Below the pieces are notes generated by a model. It was given only the letters and a program-made list of their open reading frames with translations, made no database searches and was not told the DNA's origin. Of a DNA stretch of 64,000 nucleotides, positions 17,148 to 26,663 are shown piece after piece. Every line of letters starts with the position of its first letter. Position 1 is the stretch's first letter. The stretch is taken from contig JAHDIF010000007.1 of assembly GCA_020630915.1 (NCBI GenBank), positions 1-64,000 of the forward strand. The letters are read 5' to 3'. The position numbers and the translations under genes were made by a program. The stretch comes from Dokdonia sp. (GTDB lineage Bacteria; Bacteroidota; Bacteroidia; Flavobacteriales; Flavobacteriaceae).

Positions 17148-18462
17148 AAACTACATTTAGTAAACTTAGTGCATAAATAAGCGCAGGAGCAGCAATACGC
17201 ATAGAAGAATGGTTAATTGTTAAAAACCAAAATCCTAATGCTGAAAAAAATAAAAAATTACGCCTGTTGCGAATCCTATAGAACAAAGGATTACATATTA
17301 AAATTAGTAAGGCTAGAACTCCGGCTAGACCGTGTTCTGAAAGCATACGACTTAGCTCATTATGAGAGGCGGCTATAATACCTGTCTTTTCCAGTCTATA
17401 CTCTTTACTTTTCCCAACACCTATTCCTGTAATCGGGTTTTCATAAAAAGCTTCTAATTCAGAAGATATAAGCTCTACCCTACCTGTACTTACATCTTCC
17501 TTTATTCTTCCCGCAGCATCCTTATTTGCATACCGCTTATCAATTAATCCATCTGTTCTAACAGAAGTCAATATCCAAGTAAAAACAGCTGTTGCCCCTA
17601 TAATTATAAGCAATAAAGAAATACGCCTTTTACTCTTAACGTTGACCTTTCGATAATAAAAAATAATAAATAAGATGATGATGATAATTGCTGTGAGTAC
17701 ACCACCTCTAGAAAAAGTAACTATCGCTCTATAACTTATAAGAGAGAGCAATCCAAGATTAACAAAAAAGAATAAGCGCTGTTTGCTTTGGGTAATTAGT
17801 TGTACAAAGACTAAAAACATACCAAGTCCAAGAGCCGTAGCTACTTGATTAGGTCCAAAACCGCCAGAAGTTTCAAAATTAGAGTTCGTGCCAGATAATA
17901 CATCCCTAGTATCTGGTGTATAGAAGTATAAATAAATTGCCATAGAGACAATAGGCATTAATAGACTCCAGCAAATATTTCTAACATCTACTAAGGTCAT
18001 TTTTCTATCTGCACAATAAAGAGCAGCTACTCCTAAACAAAGTGGGCCACTTAAGCTAAAAAGAATAGCCTTTCTAAAATCTGTTTCATACCCCAAGTTC
18101 ATAGCCGAAAAAATAATTCCAGGAACTAATAATAAGATATAAAGCCAGTATATACCAGATTTACGAGAGGTCCCACTAAAAAATAGTCCAATAAGCAAAA
18201 AACAGATAACACTATACTTTCCCGCTTCGTGAGCAAATGCTCCCTGAGTCATTCTAAAAAAAACTTCTCCTCCCGTAATGTACGCAGCTCCTAATAGTGC
18301 TTCATTATTCTTATTCCCATTTTTAAAGATGAGATACAAGAAATAGACTAAAGCCGCTACAAAATAAATTTTGGCCAAAGGTCTAAAAACAAATACCCCA
18401 AAACCAATTGCTACATGTAGCAATATTAGAAAGACGTATGGATGTTTATTTATTTTCAACAA
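17104..18462 (-). CDS. O-antigen polymerase/ligase-like membrane protein (Wzy/WaaL superfamily)
   Basis: 452 residues with about ten to twelve predicted helices and a large periplasmic loop (~315-370) before ENPITGIGVGKSKEY and AASHNELSRMLSEHGLAG. The H-N-x-x-L-x-x-x-x-E-x-G pattern is the usual signature of the O-antigen ligase/polymerase family. It either polymerises repeat units (Wzy) or transfers finished glycan to lipid A core or protein (WaaL/PglL-like); sequence alone does not decide. It overlaps its neighbours on both sides. The presence of a Wzm/Wzt exporter in the same locus would favour a ligase role. Confidence 0.85.
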   Translation of the reverse strand: MLKINKHPYVFLILLHVAIGFGVFVFRPLAKIYFVAALVYFLYLIFKNGNKNNEALLGAAYITGGEVFFRMTQGAFAHEAGKYSVICFLLIGLFFSGTSRKSGIYWLYILLLVPGIIFSAMNLGYETDFRKAILFSLSGPLCLGVAALYCADRKMTLVDVRNICWSLLMPIVSMAIYLYFYTPDTRDVLSGTNSNFETSGGFGPNQVATALGLGMFLVFVQLITQSKQRLFFFVNLGLLSLISYRAIVTFSRGGVLTAIIIIILFIIFYYRKVNVKSKRRISLLLIIIGATAVFTWILTSVRTDGLIDKRYANKDAAGRIKEDVSTGRVELISSELEAFYENPITGIGVGKSKEYRLEKTGIIAASHNELSRMLSEHGLAGVLALLILICNPLFYRIRNRRNFLFFSALGFWFLTINHSSMRIAAPALIYALSLLNVVYEKKTPIHRKRIIS

Positions 18463-19528
18463 GGTTTCTATAAATTCTTAAAATATCTTCTTGAACTCTT
18501 TGAAGGGCATAACGTTCTTTCACCCTTGTTTTAAATTTTGCTCCTAACTCGCCTCGAACTCTCTCATTTTTAAGTAGATTAAGTATCGCATTTTTCATAG
18601 CAGGCACATCATTAGACGCGACCACTAGACCACCATCACCTATTACCTCTTCACATTGCCCAACATTCGTACTTACAACAGCAAGTCCAGCTCTTCCATA
18701 TTCTAACAAAGACATAGGCAAGCCTTCTGATGACGATGCAATAACACCAATACTACATTCATTAAGATAGCTATCTGGGTTTGATTGTCCTCCGTGAATA
18801 AAGATATGATTTATTAATGCACGGCTTTCAATAAACTTCTTGAGTTTTCTACTATACTCGTCATTAAAGTCATTCCCTACCAAATGGAGTGTTGCATCTG
18901 GGACACTTGCAATCACCTGCTCAAAAGCATTACATAAAAAAAGGTGATTCTTAGGGCCCCTGAGATTTGCTAGATATATCACTCGTTTGTTTCTATTACC
19001 CGCTAGAATGGGTTTGATGTTTTTTTTGCTTTCGCGAAAGCTAACAAAATTAGGCACGTACTCCACTACTCTTGTATTAAGTGACTGTACTGCCCACTTT
19101 TTAAGGTCATTATTTACGGTAAATATGCAATCAAAATATCTAGAACATAACTTCAATACTCGCAATTTTAAACCTTTAAGTTGTACGCTCGCTCCGTGAT
19201 GATTATGCCATATTAGTTTTAAATTAGAACACCGCATCTTCACTAAAGTGGCTAAAAAGTACGAAGTCCCGTGCGCGTGTACATGTGTAATAGATTCCTT
19301 TTTAATAAATTGTGTTAATACTCGGATAGCTCTCATATCTAGAGATTTCTTTTTCTCTAAAAATAGATAAGACACCTCTTTAGACAGTGTCTCTTTTAAT
19401 ACCCCTTCTTCTCGTGTCGCACATACATAGGAACCCTCAATCTCCCTAGCAAGCATATTTGCATACGTAACGGCTACACGCTCTGCACCGCCTATATGAA
19501 GACTATCTATGAGTTGTAGTACTTTCAT
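18446..19528 (-). CDS. GT4-type glycosyltransferase
   Basis: 360 residues, GT-B fold: MKVLQLIDSLHIGGAERVAVTYANML at the N-terminus (the GGAERV loop is typical of GT4), RVIYLANLRGPKNHLFLCNAF at the start of the second domain (~185), and the E-x7-E region SEGLPMSLLEYGRAGLAVVSTNVG. It starts at ATG 19528, overlapping the stop of the next upstream gene by one base. The palindrome at 19028-19041 encodes SFRES in FVSFRESKKN. Sugar specificity is unknown. Confidence 0.92.
   Translation of the reverse strand: MKVLQLIDSLHIGGAERVAVTYANMLAREIEGSYVCATREEGVLKETLSKEVSYLFLEKKKSLDMRAIRVLTQFIKKESITHVHAHGTSYFLATLVKMRCSNLKLIWHNHHGASVQLKGLKLRVLKLCSRYFDCIFTVNNDLKKWAVQSLNTRVVEYVPNFVSFRESKKNIKPILAGNRNKRVIYLANLRGPKNHLFLCNAFEQVIASVPDATLHLVGNDFNDEYSRKLKKFIESRALINHIFIHGGQSNPDSYLNECSIGVIASSSEGLPMSLLEYGRAGLAVVSTNVGQCEEVIGDGGLVVASNDVPAMKNAILNLLKNERVRGELGAKFKTRVKERYALQRVQEDILRIYRNLVENK
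19028..19041. repeat. GCTTTCGCGAAAGC palindrome, coding copy (FRES frame)
   Basis: Perfect copy inside the GT4 gene at 18446-19528. Confidence 0.95.
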
Positions 19529-20619
19529 TACAATAATGCTTGAATTTCGGTTTCAAAATTTTCTAAGGTATAATTTTGTGACCAATTTTGCGATTCCGAA
19601 CTCAAAGCGTTGTAATGTTTTTGTTCTTTAACAATCTCTATAATTTTTGATACATCTTCTTCAAGATCTAGCTTTAGAAAAAGACCGCGGCTTTCATTTC
19701 CTAACATCCAAGGGACACATGAAATAGCCGTTACTAAAGGCACTGCACCATAAAACATGCCTTCTGCCACAACCTTGGGCCAACCTTCTGACTTAGAAGG
19801 CAGGACAATAAAATGAGTCTTCTTATAAGCCGCTACTACCTTATCTGCAGGTTGATTGCCGTAAAATGTTACAAATTCACCCGAAGTCGTCTCCAGCTCT
19901 TTTCTTAAAATTCCATCTCCATAGATCTCTAATGTTGCTCTATATCCTTTGGTATTGATCGATTTTACCAGATCAATAGCATATTCGGGTCGTTTGCCTT
20001 GCACAAGACTCCCGACAAAAACAAAATTTATAGGAGTCGCAATACTCTTAGTAATACTTTCTCTATATGCTTCAGGATATGAAGCAGTAAAAAATGGCTT
20101 TATATTTTTAGTCATACCTGGCCACTCACCGTATACTAATACTTGCATATTTTTAGTAAGTAGGGTATTACTCAATATCCACTTTTGAAACTTATAACTC
20201 AGTGGTTGCTTGGAACTGGGGTCCCAATTTCCTGCGTATTTGGCTGTTTTCTTTTTCCGTGGAAACAGTATCTGTACGAGACATCCCAATAGCCCAATAT
20301 TTCCTGGGCATCGCAAATGTATATGATCTGCTTCTTGCATTGCACGAAATATGATATAGCAAATCCAAGGTAATTTAAAAAGGGAACTCAAGCTTTCGCG
20401 AAAGCTTACAAAAGACAACCCATATACTTCTTTAAGTGTAATCTCTTTTGTGTACTTCCAATGTATCTCCGACTTTTCCCTTTTTGCCAAAGGAGCGACT
20501 ACAATAACCTCATCTGAATATTTGGTCCATAAATTCATTTCACGCACGTAGGGACCATACGCATACTGATCTTTCTGCTGCTCCCAATGCGGTGTATGTG
20601 TAATAATGACTAGTTTCAT
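19528..20619 (-). CDS. GT4-type glycosyltransferase
   Basis: 363 residues. The N-terminal half (MKLVIITHTPHWEQQKDQYAYGPYVREM) has the tyrosine-rich loop seen in some GT4 enzymes of exopolysaccharide loci. The C-terminal half contains NFVFVGSLVQGKRPEYAIDLV (~200) and KSEGWPKVVAEGMFYGAVPLVTAISCVP, where Glu-x7-Glu is recognisable but altered. It overlaps the next gene upstream by four bases and abuts the one downstream. The palindrome at 20392-20405 encodes SFRES. Donor and acceptor are unknown. Confidence 0.88.
   Translation of the reverse strand: MKLVIITHTPHWEQQKDQYAYGPYVREMNLWTKYSDEVIVVAPLAKREKSEIHWKYTKEITLKEVYGLSFVSFRESLSSLFKLPWICYIIFRAMQEADHIHLRCPGNIGLLGCLVQILFPRKKKTAKYAGNWDPSSKQPLSYKFQKWILSNTLLTKNMQVLVYGEWPGMTKNIKPFFTASYPEAYRESITKSIATPINFVFVGSLVQGKRPEYAIDLVKSINTKGYRATLEIYGDGILRKELETTSGEFVTFYGNQPADKVVAAYKKTHFIVLPSKSEGWPKVVAEGMFYGAVPLVTAISCVPWMLGNESRGLFLKLDLEEDVSKIIEIVKEQKHYNALSSESQNWSQNYTLENFETEIQALL
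20392..20405. repeat. GCTTTCGCGAAAGC palindrome, coding copy (FRES frame)
   Basis: Perfect copy within the glycosyltransferase gene at 19528-20619. Confidence 0.95.
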
Positions 20620-21614
20620 TGTCTCTTGGGTCTAGAAATCAATAAACTCCACCATCCAACGGTACGTCCTAAAGCTTCCGTAAGGGCTTCTTTTCTTTTA
20701 CTAGTAGTAAGCACATTCGTAAAACGAATTAGGGTAAGTAATCCAGAAGTTAGATTCCATTTAATACGTCCTTTAATTGAAGGCCTAGGATGTGCGATAC
20801 GCCAGACGTACCAACCATTGCGCACAACCATTTTCCCATAGTAAAATTGGTTGGGTCTTCCATCTGCATTGTGATAATGATAAAGTCTCGCTGCCGTATT
20901 TACGTACAATGAACCTTTTTTAGAAAGACGCAAGGTATAGTCTGCATCTTCATACAATCCATACCCTTCAAAATACTCTGAAAATTTCTGTTCTTTTAAG
21001 ACTTCCCTTTTGAACGACGAAACACCACCCATAAATTGTTGCACCTTATACACTTTTCCAGAAGGCGGTAAAAAACTTACGGATCTTCCGTGAGCAAAAT
21101 TAGGCATATAAGCGGGTGGTTGATCTGTATCTAGGCCCAAGCGTTTTCTAATTACGAACCTACTACCATCACTTCTAGCATAACCATCAAAAGTATATTC
21201 ATTTATTTTAGGAACGTACCCTTTTGCTACTGGTCGCCAGTTCACTTCATTTATAATATATCCACCGACGCCTAATGCTTCTGGATGCGATTTATAGGTA
21301 TCCAACAGCAACTTGAAATATGCAGGTGTTACTACGATGTCATCATCTAAAAAACAAACAATTTCAGATGTTGGGTCTACTTTATCAATACCATAATTAC
21401 GCTGCTTAGTAAGTCCCCTATGCTCGCTGTCTACTAGAAAATACTCCAGATTATTGTAAGAATGGTTACTAAATACTTTTTGTGTGCTCGTGTCCAAAGA
21501 TCCGTCTACAATAACTATTTGATCTGGGTATACCAATTGTTCATTGACAGAATTCAATAAGGTAACAATCGCTTGTGGCCTTTGATATGTGCATACTATA
21601 AGCGTAAACTTCAT
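20616..21614 (-). CDS. GT2-family glycosyltransferase
   Basis: 332 residues, GT-A fold. It opens with FTLIVCTYQRPQAIVTLLNSV. The DxD-like metal/nucleotide motif is VCFLDDDIVV (~90), and the acceptor-side motif is YFEGYGLYEDADYTLRLSKKG (~220-240, ED as likely catalytic base). A basic C-terminal tail may bind the membrane. It overlaps the next gene upstream by four bases, so it is translationally coupled. Its role is stepwise assembly of the surface glycan; the sugar is unknown. Confidence 0.9.
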   Translation of the reverse strand: MKFTLIVCTYQRPQAIVTLLNSVNEQLVYPDQIVIVDGSLDTSTQKVFSNHSYNNLEYFLVDSEHRGLTKQRNYGIDKVDPTSEIVCFLDDDIVVTPAYFKLLLDTYKSHPEALGVGGYIINEVNWRPVAKGYVPKINEYTFDGYARSDGSRFVIRKRLGLDTDQPPAYMPNFAHGRSVSFLPPSGKVYKVQQFMGGVSSFKREVLKEQKFSEYFEGYGLYEDADYTLRLSKKGSLYVNTAARLYHYHNADGRPNQFYYGKMVVRNGWYVWRIAHPRPSIKGRIKWNLTSGLLTLIRFTNVLTTSKRKEALTEALGRTVGWWSLLISRPKRQ

Positions 21615-23143
21615 TGCTCTCTCAGATAATTAGCCCATTTTACAGAAGTATTCCATTGTTGTTTAAAGACTTTTCTATAGCTCAATTTTTGAACTAAAGG
21701 TACGCGTTTAAGCTGTCTTAAAAAGAGCCTTAATTTATAGCCTTGCAGTTGCTTCTTGGTGGTATGCGTTAATCGGTACAGCATTACTGTGGGAGAAGGT
21801 TTTGGTTTTTCTTCCCTTTTTTCCCATTCTTTTACTACTATCTTTCGGAAGCCACCCACAGGGGCTTTAAGATGCACCAATGCTACTTCTGGATGGTATA
21901 TCACATCAGCCCCTTCATTGCGTAGTTGCATGCCGTAGTCTGTATCTTCTCCATAACCGTGTTCATATGCGGTATTGAAATTAAGCTTTCGCGAAAGCGT
22001 GCCAGACACAATCGCTGCTCCAGATGGAAAACTGCTCCATTGTATGATTTTTGTAAACGTTTGTTGTTCTCCTTTCTGAAGGCAACTCATAGCAATACAC
22101 TGGACTCCTAATTCTTGTATAGCATTGAGACCTTTTTGTAGCAATCCTGCTTCAAACCTAATATCATCATCTGCAAAAAACACCCAATCTGCCGTCGTAT
22201 GACTCAGTGCAATATTGCGAGCATTACAGGCACCTGTTTGATGTATAAACTTATGAATTATCTGAAATGGCCAACTTTCTTCAGTTAGAAAGTCTAATTC
22301 AGAAATACTATCTATATCTGCATTTTGCTCCACAATAATTACTTTTTGTGGAAGATGTGTTTGTTTTGACAAGTCGTGTAATACATCTAGTAAATACGAC
22401 GCTCTTCCCATTGTAGGAATGATAACATCTATACTTGGAATGGTATTATGAACAGTTTCTGTAACCAATGGTGCTTGATACACATATTCTTTTTTCGATA
22501 CAAAAAAACTTGATAGTAATGCTCCTACTGGCCATTTTTTTTCAAAATAAGCCTGACATATGAATAAGAAAAACACCCATTGGAACTTATAATGTTGTTT
22601 TACAAAACGGTATAAAGAATACGTATTCCCCTTATACGTATCGTCACTATCTAATTTTTGAATTGTATCCGTCCATAAGGGAGCTTGATAACAGAAAAGC
22701 CCTTGAGATTGAAAAGACTTTGCGATAGCATTTAACACGTAGCCCGCTTCTTCTCCTTCAAAATCTTCTTTTCTAAGGGTATTTATAACTTGCGCCTGCA
22801 CACCTCCAGCATCTGTACTCATAAGCCAGGTAGGATATGGCACGTTACGATGTATCTTCATAAAAGGACTTTCTTCTATATAGTGAATTGCACTATCTAG
22901 ATACGATGAAGATCTTTGGGAAGCGCTCACCATTACATTCTTATTTTCTAAAATGGTGGTAAGTTTTAGATGGTCTAATGCACCCTTGAAACGGGTTTCG
23001 TACCATACGATGGAAGACGAAGGATATGCCAGTGCAACATCAAATAGAGCCGTAGTCATTGAACCTGTTATAGAATCAATAGTGACACCATCCTCAGCTA
23101 TAATAGTATCTATAACTCCATTTGTGTGATATAATACTATCAT
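21611..23143 (-). CDS. GT2-family glycosyltransferase with an extra N-terminal domain
   Basis: 510 residues, well above the ~300 of a simple GT2. Residues ~1-235 form a separate region (MIVLYHTNGVIDTIIAEDG, SSSIVWYETRFKGAL) that I cannot assign. The GT-A domain begins at ~240 with IDVIIPTMGRASYLLDVL, has WVFFADDDIRFE as its DxD motif and YEHGYGEDTDYGMQLRNEG as the acceptor/base motif. The palindrome at 21985-21998 is read as LSRK. It overlaps both neighbours by four bases. The N-terminal region may position an acceptor or carry a second activity. Confidence 0.85.
   Translation of the reverse strand: MIVLYHTNGVIDTIIAEDGVTIDSITGSMTTALFDVALAYPSSSIVWYETRFKGALDHLKLTTILENKNVMVSASQRSSSYLDSAIHYIEESPFMKIHRNVPYPTWLMSTDAGGVQAQVINTLRKEDFEGEEAGYVLNAIAKSFQSQGLFCYQAPLWTDTIQKLDSDDTYKGNTYSLYRFVKQHYKFQWVFFLFICQAYFEKKWPVGALLSSFFVSKKEYVYQAPLVTETVHNTIPSIDVIIPTMGRASYLLDVLHDLSKQTHLPQKVIIVEQNADIDSISELDFLTEESWPFQIIHKFIHQTGACNARNIALSHTTADWVFFADDDIRFEAGLLQKGLNAIQELGVQCIAMSCLQKGEQQTFTKIIQWSSFPSGAAIVSGTLSRKLNFNTAYEHGYGEDTDYGMQLRNEGADVIYHPEVALVHLKAPVGGFRKIVVKEWEKREEKPKPSPTVMLYRLTHTTKKQLQGYKLRLFLRQLKRVPLVQKLSYRKVFKQQWNTSVKWANYLREQ
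21985..21998. repeat. GCTTTCGCGAAAGC palindrome, coding copy (SRK frame)
   Basis: Perfect copy inside the long GT2 gene, read as LSRK in TLSRKLNF. Confidence 0.95.
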
Positions 23144-24315
23144 ACCCCTAATACTTTTTTGTAGAAGGTCATATTCTCTTGTACAATACGCTCGCGATTA
23201 AAATTAGAAACCAATCGCTCTCGAGCTGCTTTACCAAATTGAGCGGATTCCTCTTTATGGTCCAATACGTATTTTAAGGCGCTAGCTAGATCCTCAATAT
23301 TGTTAGGATCTACGGTAATTCCCGTTTTATGATTCTCCGTGATTTCTGAAGCCCAACCAACATTAGAAGTAACCATAGGCTTTTGCATAGCCATAGCTTC
23401 TAACCACGTCATCGGAAAAGCTTCTGCATAACTGGGTAGGCAGATTACTGAGGCATCTCCTATAAATTCCTGTACTCGCTCATAAGACACTTCAGACACA
23501 AATTGAATGTTATTTAAGGCACTTTTAGAAACTGTTTCTTTTATAAGATCTACGGTACTCCTTTGTTCTTTATAATCTACCACATCTTTTCCTAAGAAGA
23601 GTAACTTTACTTGAGGATGTGTATTATGTAGTACATTAAATGCTTTGGAAAGCGATAAGACACCTTTCTTACGAATCACACTGCCAAAATATAGTATGCT
23701 TTGCTCTGGGCTAGTCTTCTCTTTAGGAACGAACAAAGTGGTATCTATCAAATTATGTATAACTGTTATAGAACTAGAAAGATCAAATAGCTCCTTTGTT
23801 TTACTTGCAGTAAATGCACTTACAGAGGTAATCGCATCTGCATTGACAAGTGCTTTCTTTTCAAAAAAATAATTTTTCTTTTTTTGAGGTCTCTGTTCTA
23901 AATTACAAAAATAGGTATCTGTCCCATGTAATCTAATTACGTGCGGTATTTTAAACTTCATAAAAGCAGTGATGCCAGTCCAGTCTGGAGCTTCTAGAAT
24001 ATCGATATGATTGTTGAGAACTAACTCATTCACCTTCTTATTGATATATTTTCTGTACCAATAAAAACCACCTAAGCGATATTTTTTCCTCTTAATAAGA
24101 TGAATGTGTATATCTCCATCTTTAAATGAGTCTTCTTCATTTTGCCCATAAATTATAATAGAGATCTTATGCTTAAAGGAACCTGCCTTGCCAGCAGGCA
24201 GGAGCGCATCTTCACTTAAGATACCTAATGCCAGGTTTTTAATACTTGTGCCTATTCCTGCAGAGTTGCGTACTCGAGAATGCGGATACTCTGGGGTGAT
24301 AAAGGCTATATGCAT
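23140..24315 (-). CDS. GT4-type glycosyltransferase with repeat-derived insertion
   Basis: 391 residues: MHIAFITPEYPHSRVRNSAGIGTSIKNLA opens a GT-B fold, the second domain starts near SILYFGSVIRKKGVLSLSKAF (~210), and the retaining signature is SYAEAFPMTWLEAMAMQKPMVTSNVGWASEI. Between the first helix and second strand (~35-48) lies ALLPAGKAGS, encoded by a palindromic repeat (24182-24202) and out of character with the rest. It overlaps the next gene downstream by four bases. A 33-base gap separates it from the acyltransferase cassette upstream. Confidence 0.9.
   Translation of the reverse strand: MHIAFITPEYPHSRVRNSAGIGTSIKNLALGILSEDALLPAGKAGSFKHKISIIIYGQNEEDSFKDGDIHIHLIKRKKYRLGGFYWYRKYINKKVNELVLNNHIDILEAPDWTGITAFMKFKIPHVIRLHGTDTYFCNLEQRPQKKKNYFFEKKALVNADAITSVSAFTASKTKELFDLSSSITVIHNLIDTTLFVPKEKTSPEQSILYFGSVIRKKGVLSLSKAFNVLHNTHPQVKLLFLGKDVVDYKEQRSTVDLIKETVSKSALNNIQFVSEVSYERVQEFIGDASVICLPSYAEAFPMTWLEAMAMQKPMVTSNVGWASEITENHKTGITVDPNNIEDLASALKYVLDHKEESAQFGKAARERLVSNFNRERIVQENMTFYKKVLGV
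24182..24202. repeat. PAGKAG-type palindromic repeat within a coding region
   Basis: Seven-base arms CCTGCCT and AGGCAGG flank the loop TGCCAGC, and the whole is translated in frame as LPAGKAG. I recall PAGKAG/PAGRQAG peptides as recurring repeat-derived insertions in Bacteroidota proteins. This is the only full copy I found here. Confidence 0.7.
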
Positions 24316-24348
24316 AGGGTAAATTTAAGTCCTAAATGTAACGAAAAA

Positions 24349-25236
24349 TCAAAGATTCTTCAATTGGAGTGCAAATGCTCTTGAGGCTGCTACCCTTCCT
24401 TTACGGTTTACGTGAATACGGTCATAAAACAACAAAGGATCGGTAATTAAATCGGAGTGATTCACAAATGGCAATAATCCTGTATCTCCTAAAACTTTGC
24501 TTCCATATATAGGAGGTTGATAAACAACTAATTTGATTTGATTAGTATCGCACAGCGCTTTTATTTTTTCAAAATAAGGATTGGTAATAGTTAAGGACAG
24601 CTCTTTTGTAGGTTTAGTTTTCTCCAAAGCTTTTCCGTTTGTTGGATATACATAGTTTCCTTTCTTGTCAAAACGATTGCGCGTCGTAGGCTCAATAGCC
24701 GCCTTTAACGAAGGATAAAATAACTCTGCATTATAATAACTCACCCCAACAAAAGGCATATACTTAGACACTTTTAAAATAGCTGCTTCCTTTGATGGTA
24801 GATCTACAAAGTGGCTATTAACATACCTCTTATGAGCGTATGGTAAAAAACGGTAATCATTACCACTAATACTAGGATCTCCATTAGCTAGATCTCCCGG
24901 TGAAACCACTAGCACTAAAGAACGAGCACTTCCACCGTTTTTAATAAAGTGTTGCAACATAAGATAATGCGTACCAAGCGAAGTGTCGTCTATACTAATA
25001 TTAAACCCTTTTAATCCAGTCTCATTATCTATTTGCTCAGTATTTAAGGTAGTAAGACCAGTACTAGATCCTAAAACGACATAGTCTAACTGGACATCTC
25101 TTAAGGTATTAGCAACATACTGCGGTTTATAGAAATGCGATTTACGTAAGAAGTACAAGCTCAAAAAGCTCACTAATTGCAAGGCTATGAATGCTGCAAA
25201 AATGAATGTGATGATATGCTTAAGAAACTTCTTCAT
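24349..25236 (-). CDS. SGNH-like/AlgJ-DltD-like exported protein (partner of MBOAT 1)
   Basis: 295 residues: one N-terminal membrane helix (~8-30), then an exported domain with YVVLGSSTGLTTLNTEQ (GSS as block I-like nucleophile loop), NISIDDTS, LVLVVSPGD and DRIHVNRKGR near the C-terminus (D-x-x-H as the catalytic dyad position). This is the layout of SGNH-type acyl-transfer partners of MBOAT proteins, such as AlgJ or DltD. It overlaps the MBOAT gene by one base. Likely it helps transfer acetyl (or another acyl) groups to the polysaccharide in the periplasm. Confidence 0.7.
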   Translation of the reverse strand: MKKFLKHIITFIFAAFIALQLVSFLSLYFLRKSHFYKPQYVANTLRDVQLDYVVLGSSTGLTTLNTEQIDNETGLKGFNISIDDTSLGTHYLMLQHFIKNGGSARSLVLVVSPGDLANGDPSISGNDYRFLPYAHKRYVNSHFVDLPSKEAAILKVSKYMPFVGVSYYNAELFYPSLKAAIEPTTRNRFDKKGNYVYPTNGKALEKTKPTKELSLTITNPYFEKIKALCDTNQIKLVVYQPPIYGSKVLGDTGLLPFVNHSDLITDPLLFYDRIHVNRKGRVAASRAFALQLKNL

Positions 25237-26663
25237 TAAAATTGAAAGTAAATAAACTGCGATGGATCTTTAAAAGCGCCCATTAAAAATATGCATAGTA
25301 AGATAAAAACACCACTAAGCATATTCAATTGTACCTCCGCCCGAGCTTTTACATATGCACGAATTTCAAAGAGTAACATACACAGTATCGAAAATAAAGA
25401 GATAGCAAATAGCAATAGATTCTTGTTCGTTTTTATAAATAAACGAGCTTCAAAAAGATCTGAACCTACAAGAGACATGATATACTCATTTGCGATGGTA
25501 AGACTATCCGCTCTAAAGTAAATCCAGCCAATGGTTACTAATACAAACGTTATAAAAATACGCCCTACATCTAGCAATGAAATTCTCGTTGTGTTTACAT
25601 CACTTCTATTTCTCTTGATAAGTAACAACGGGATAAAGAGCAAGGCGTGAAAAGCACCCCAAACAATAAATGTCCAGTTAGCACCGTGCCAGAAGCCACT
25701 TACAATAAATATGATACATACATTACGCACTTGCTTCCAGACGCTCCCTTTTGAACCTCCTAGCGGGATATATACATAATCCCTAAACCACGTAGATAAT
25801 GAGATATGCCATCTACGCCAAAAATCACCTATATTTTTCGAGAAATAAGGAAACTTAAAATTGGTCATGAGATCAAAGCCAAACAACCTTGCGGTTCCAA
25901 TAGCTATATCTGAATATCCAGAAAAATCTCCATAAATCTGAAATGCGAATAATAGGGCACCGATCCATAACTCACCTGCCGAATAGGCGGTGTGATTATT
26001 AAAGATTTGGTTTACAAAAAAGGCGCAATTATCGGCTATGACCACCTTTTTAAAGAGGCCCCATATGATCAAATATAGTCCTGACTTTCCTTGCTCAAAA
26101 GTAAAGTTACGCTTTCGCGAAAACTGAGGTAATAAGTTCGTAGCCCTCTCTATAGGGCCAGCGACTAGTTGAGGAAAAAAAGCTACATAAGCTGCAAAAT
26201 TCACTAAACTGTTAGAGGGTTCTAGCTTTTTTCGATAAATATCTATCGTATAACTCAAGGTCTGAAAAGTGTAAAAAGAAATTCCCACGGGCAAGATGAT
26301 GTTGAGTGTAGATCCTTGCATCTCTATACCTAGTTCAGACCAAGCCTTAATCCAACTATCAACAAAAAAGTTATAATATTTAAAGAACCCCAATACGCCC
26401 AGATTAACAAAGAGACTCGCAAGCAAAAGACGTTTTCGACTTGAGGTAGAATCCTGTTTAGACAAGAGGTCACCAATAAAGTAATCAACCACCGTGCTTA
26501 GCGCTATTAAAGAAAGAAAACGATAATCCCACCATCCATAAAACACATAACTCGCCACTAGAATAAAGACATTCTGTAATTTTAAGCTGCGATTGACCAC
26601 GAACCAATACAGGATGAAGCATAGCGGAAGAAAAATCAAAAATTCTAATGAATTAAATAGCAT
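25236..26663 (-). CDS. MBOAT O-acyltransferase, copy 1
   Basis: 475 residues, polytopic membrane-bound O-acyltransferase of the AlgI type. It carries FFPQLVAGPIERATNLLPQ (~165-185), the long conserved FWRRWHISLSTWFRDYVYIPLGG stretch (first conserved His, ~290) and SGFWHGANWTFIVWGAFHAL (active-site His, ~330). It moves an acyl group from a cytosolic donor across the membrane for glycan O-acylation. It is coupled to SGNH-like genes on both sides. Its 5' half is nearly identical to the gene at 27551. A palindrome with one mismatch in its outer arm (26111-26124) encodes SRKR. Confidence 0.93.
   Translation of the reverse strand: MLFNSLEFLIFLPLCFILYWFVVNRSLKLQNVFILVASYVFYGWWDYRFLSLIALSTVVDYFIGDLLSKQDSTSSRKRLLLASLFVNLGVLGFFKYYNFFVDSWIKAWSELGIEMQGSTLNIILPVGISFYTFQTLSYTIDIYRKKLEPSNSLVNFAAYVAFFPQLVAGPIERATNLLPQFSRKRNFTFEQGKSGLYLIIWGLFKKVVIADNCAFFVNQIFNNHTAYSAGELWIGALLFAFQIYGDFSGYSDIAIGTARLFGFDLMTNFKFPYFSKNIGDFWRRWHISLSTWFRDYVYIPLGGSKGSVWKQVRNVCIIFIVSGFWHGANWTFIVWGAFHALLFIPLLLIKRNRSDVNTTRISLLDVGRIFITFVLVTIGWIYFRADSLTIANEYIMSLVGSDLFEARLFIKTNKNLLLFAISLFSILCMLLFEIRAYVKARAEVQLNMLSGVFILLCIFLMGAFKDPSQFIYFQF
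26111..26124. repeat. Palindrome copy GCTTTCGCGAAAAC, coding (SRK frame)
   Basis: Core TTTCGCGAAA intact, with one base changed in the right arm. It lies in MBOAT copy 1; the matching position in MBOAT copy 2 (28432) has GCTTACGCGAAAAC. Confidence 0.9.
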
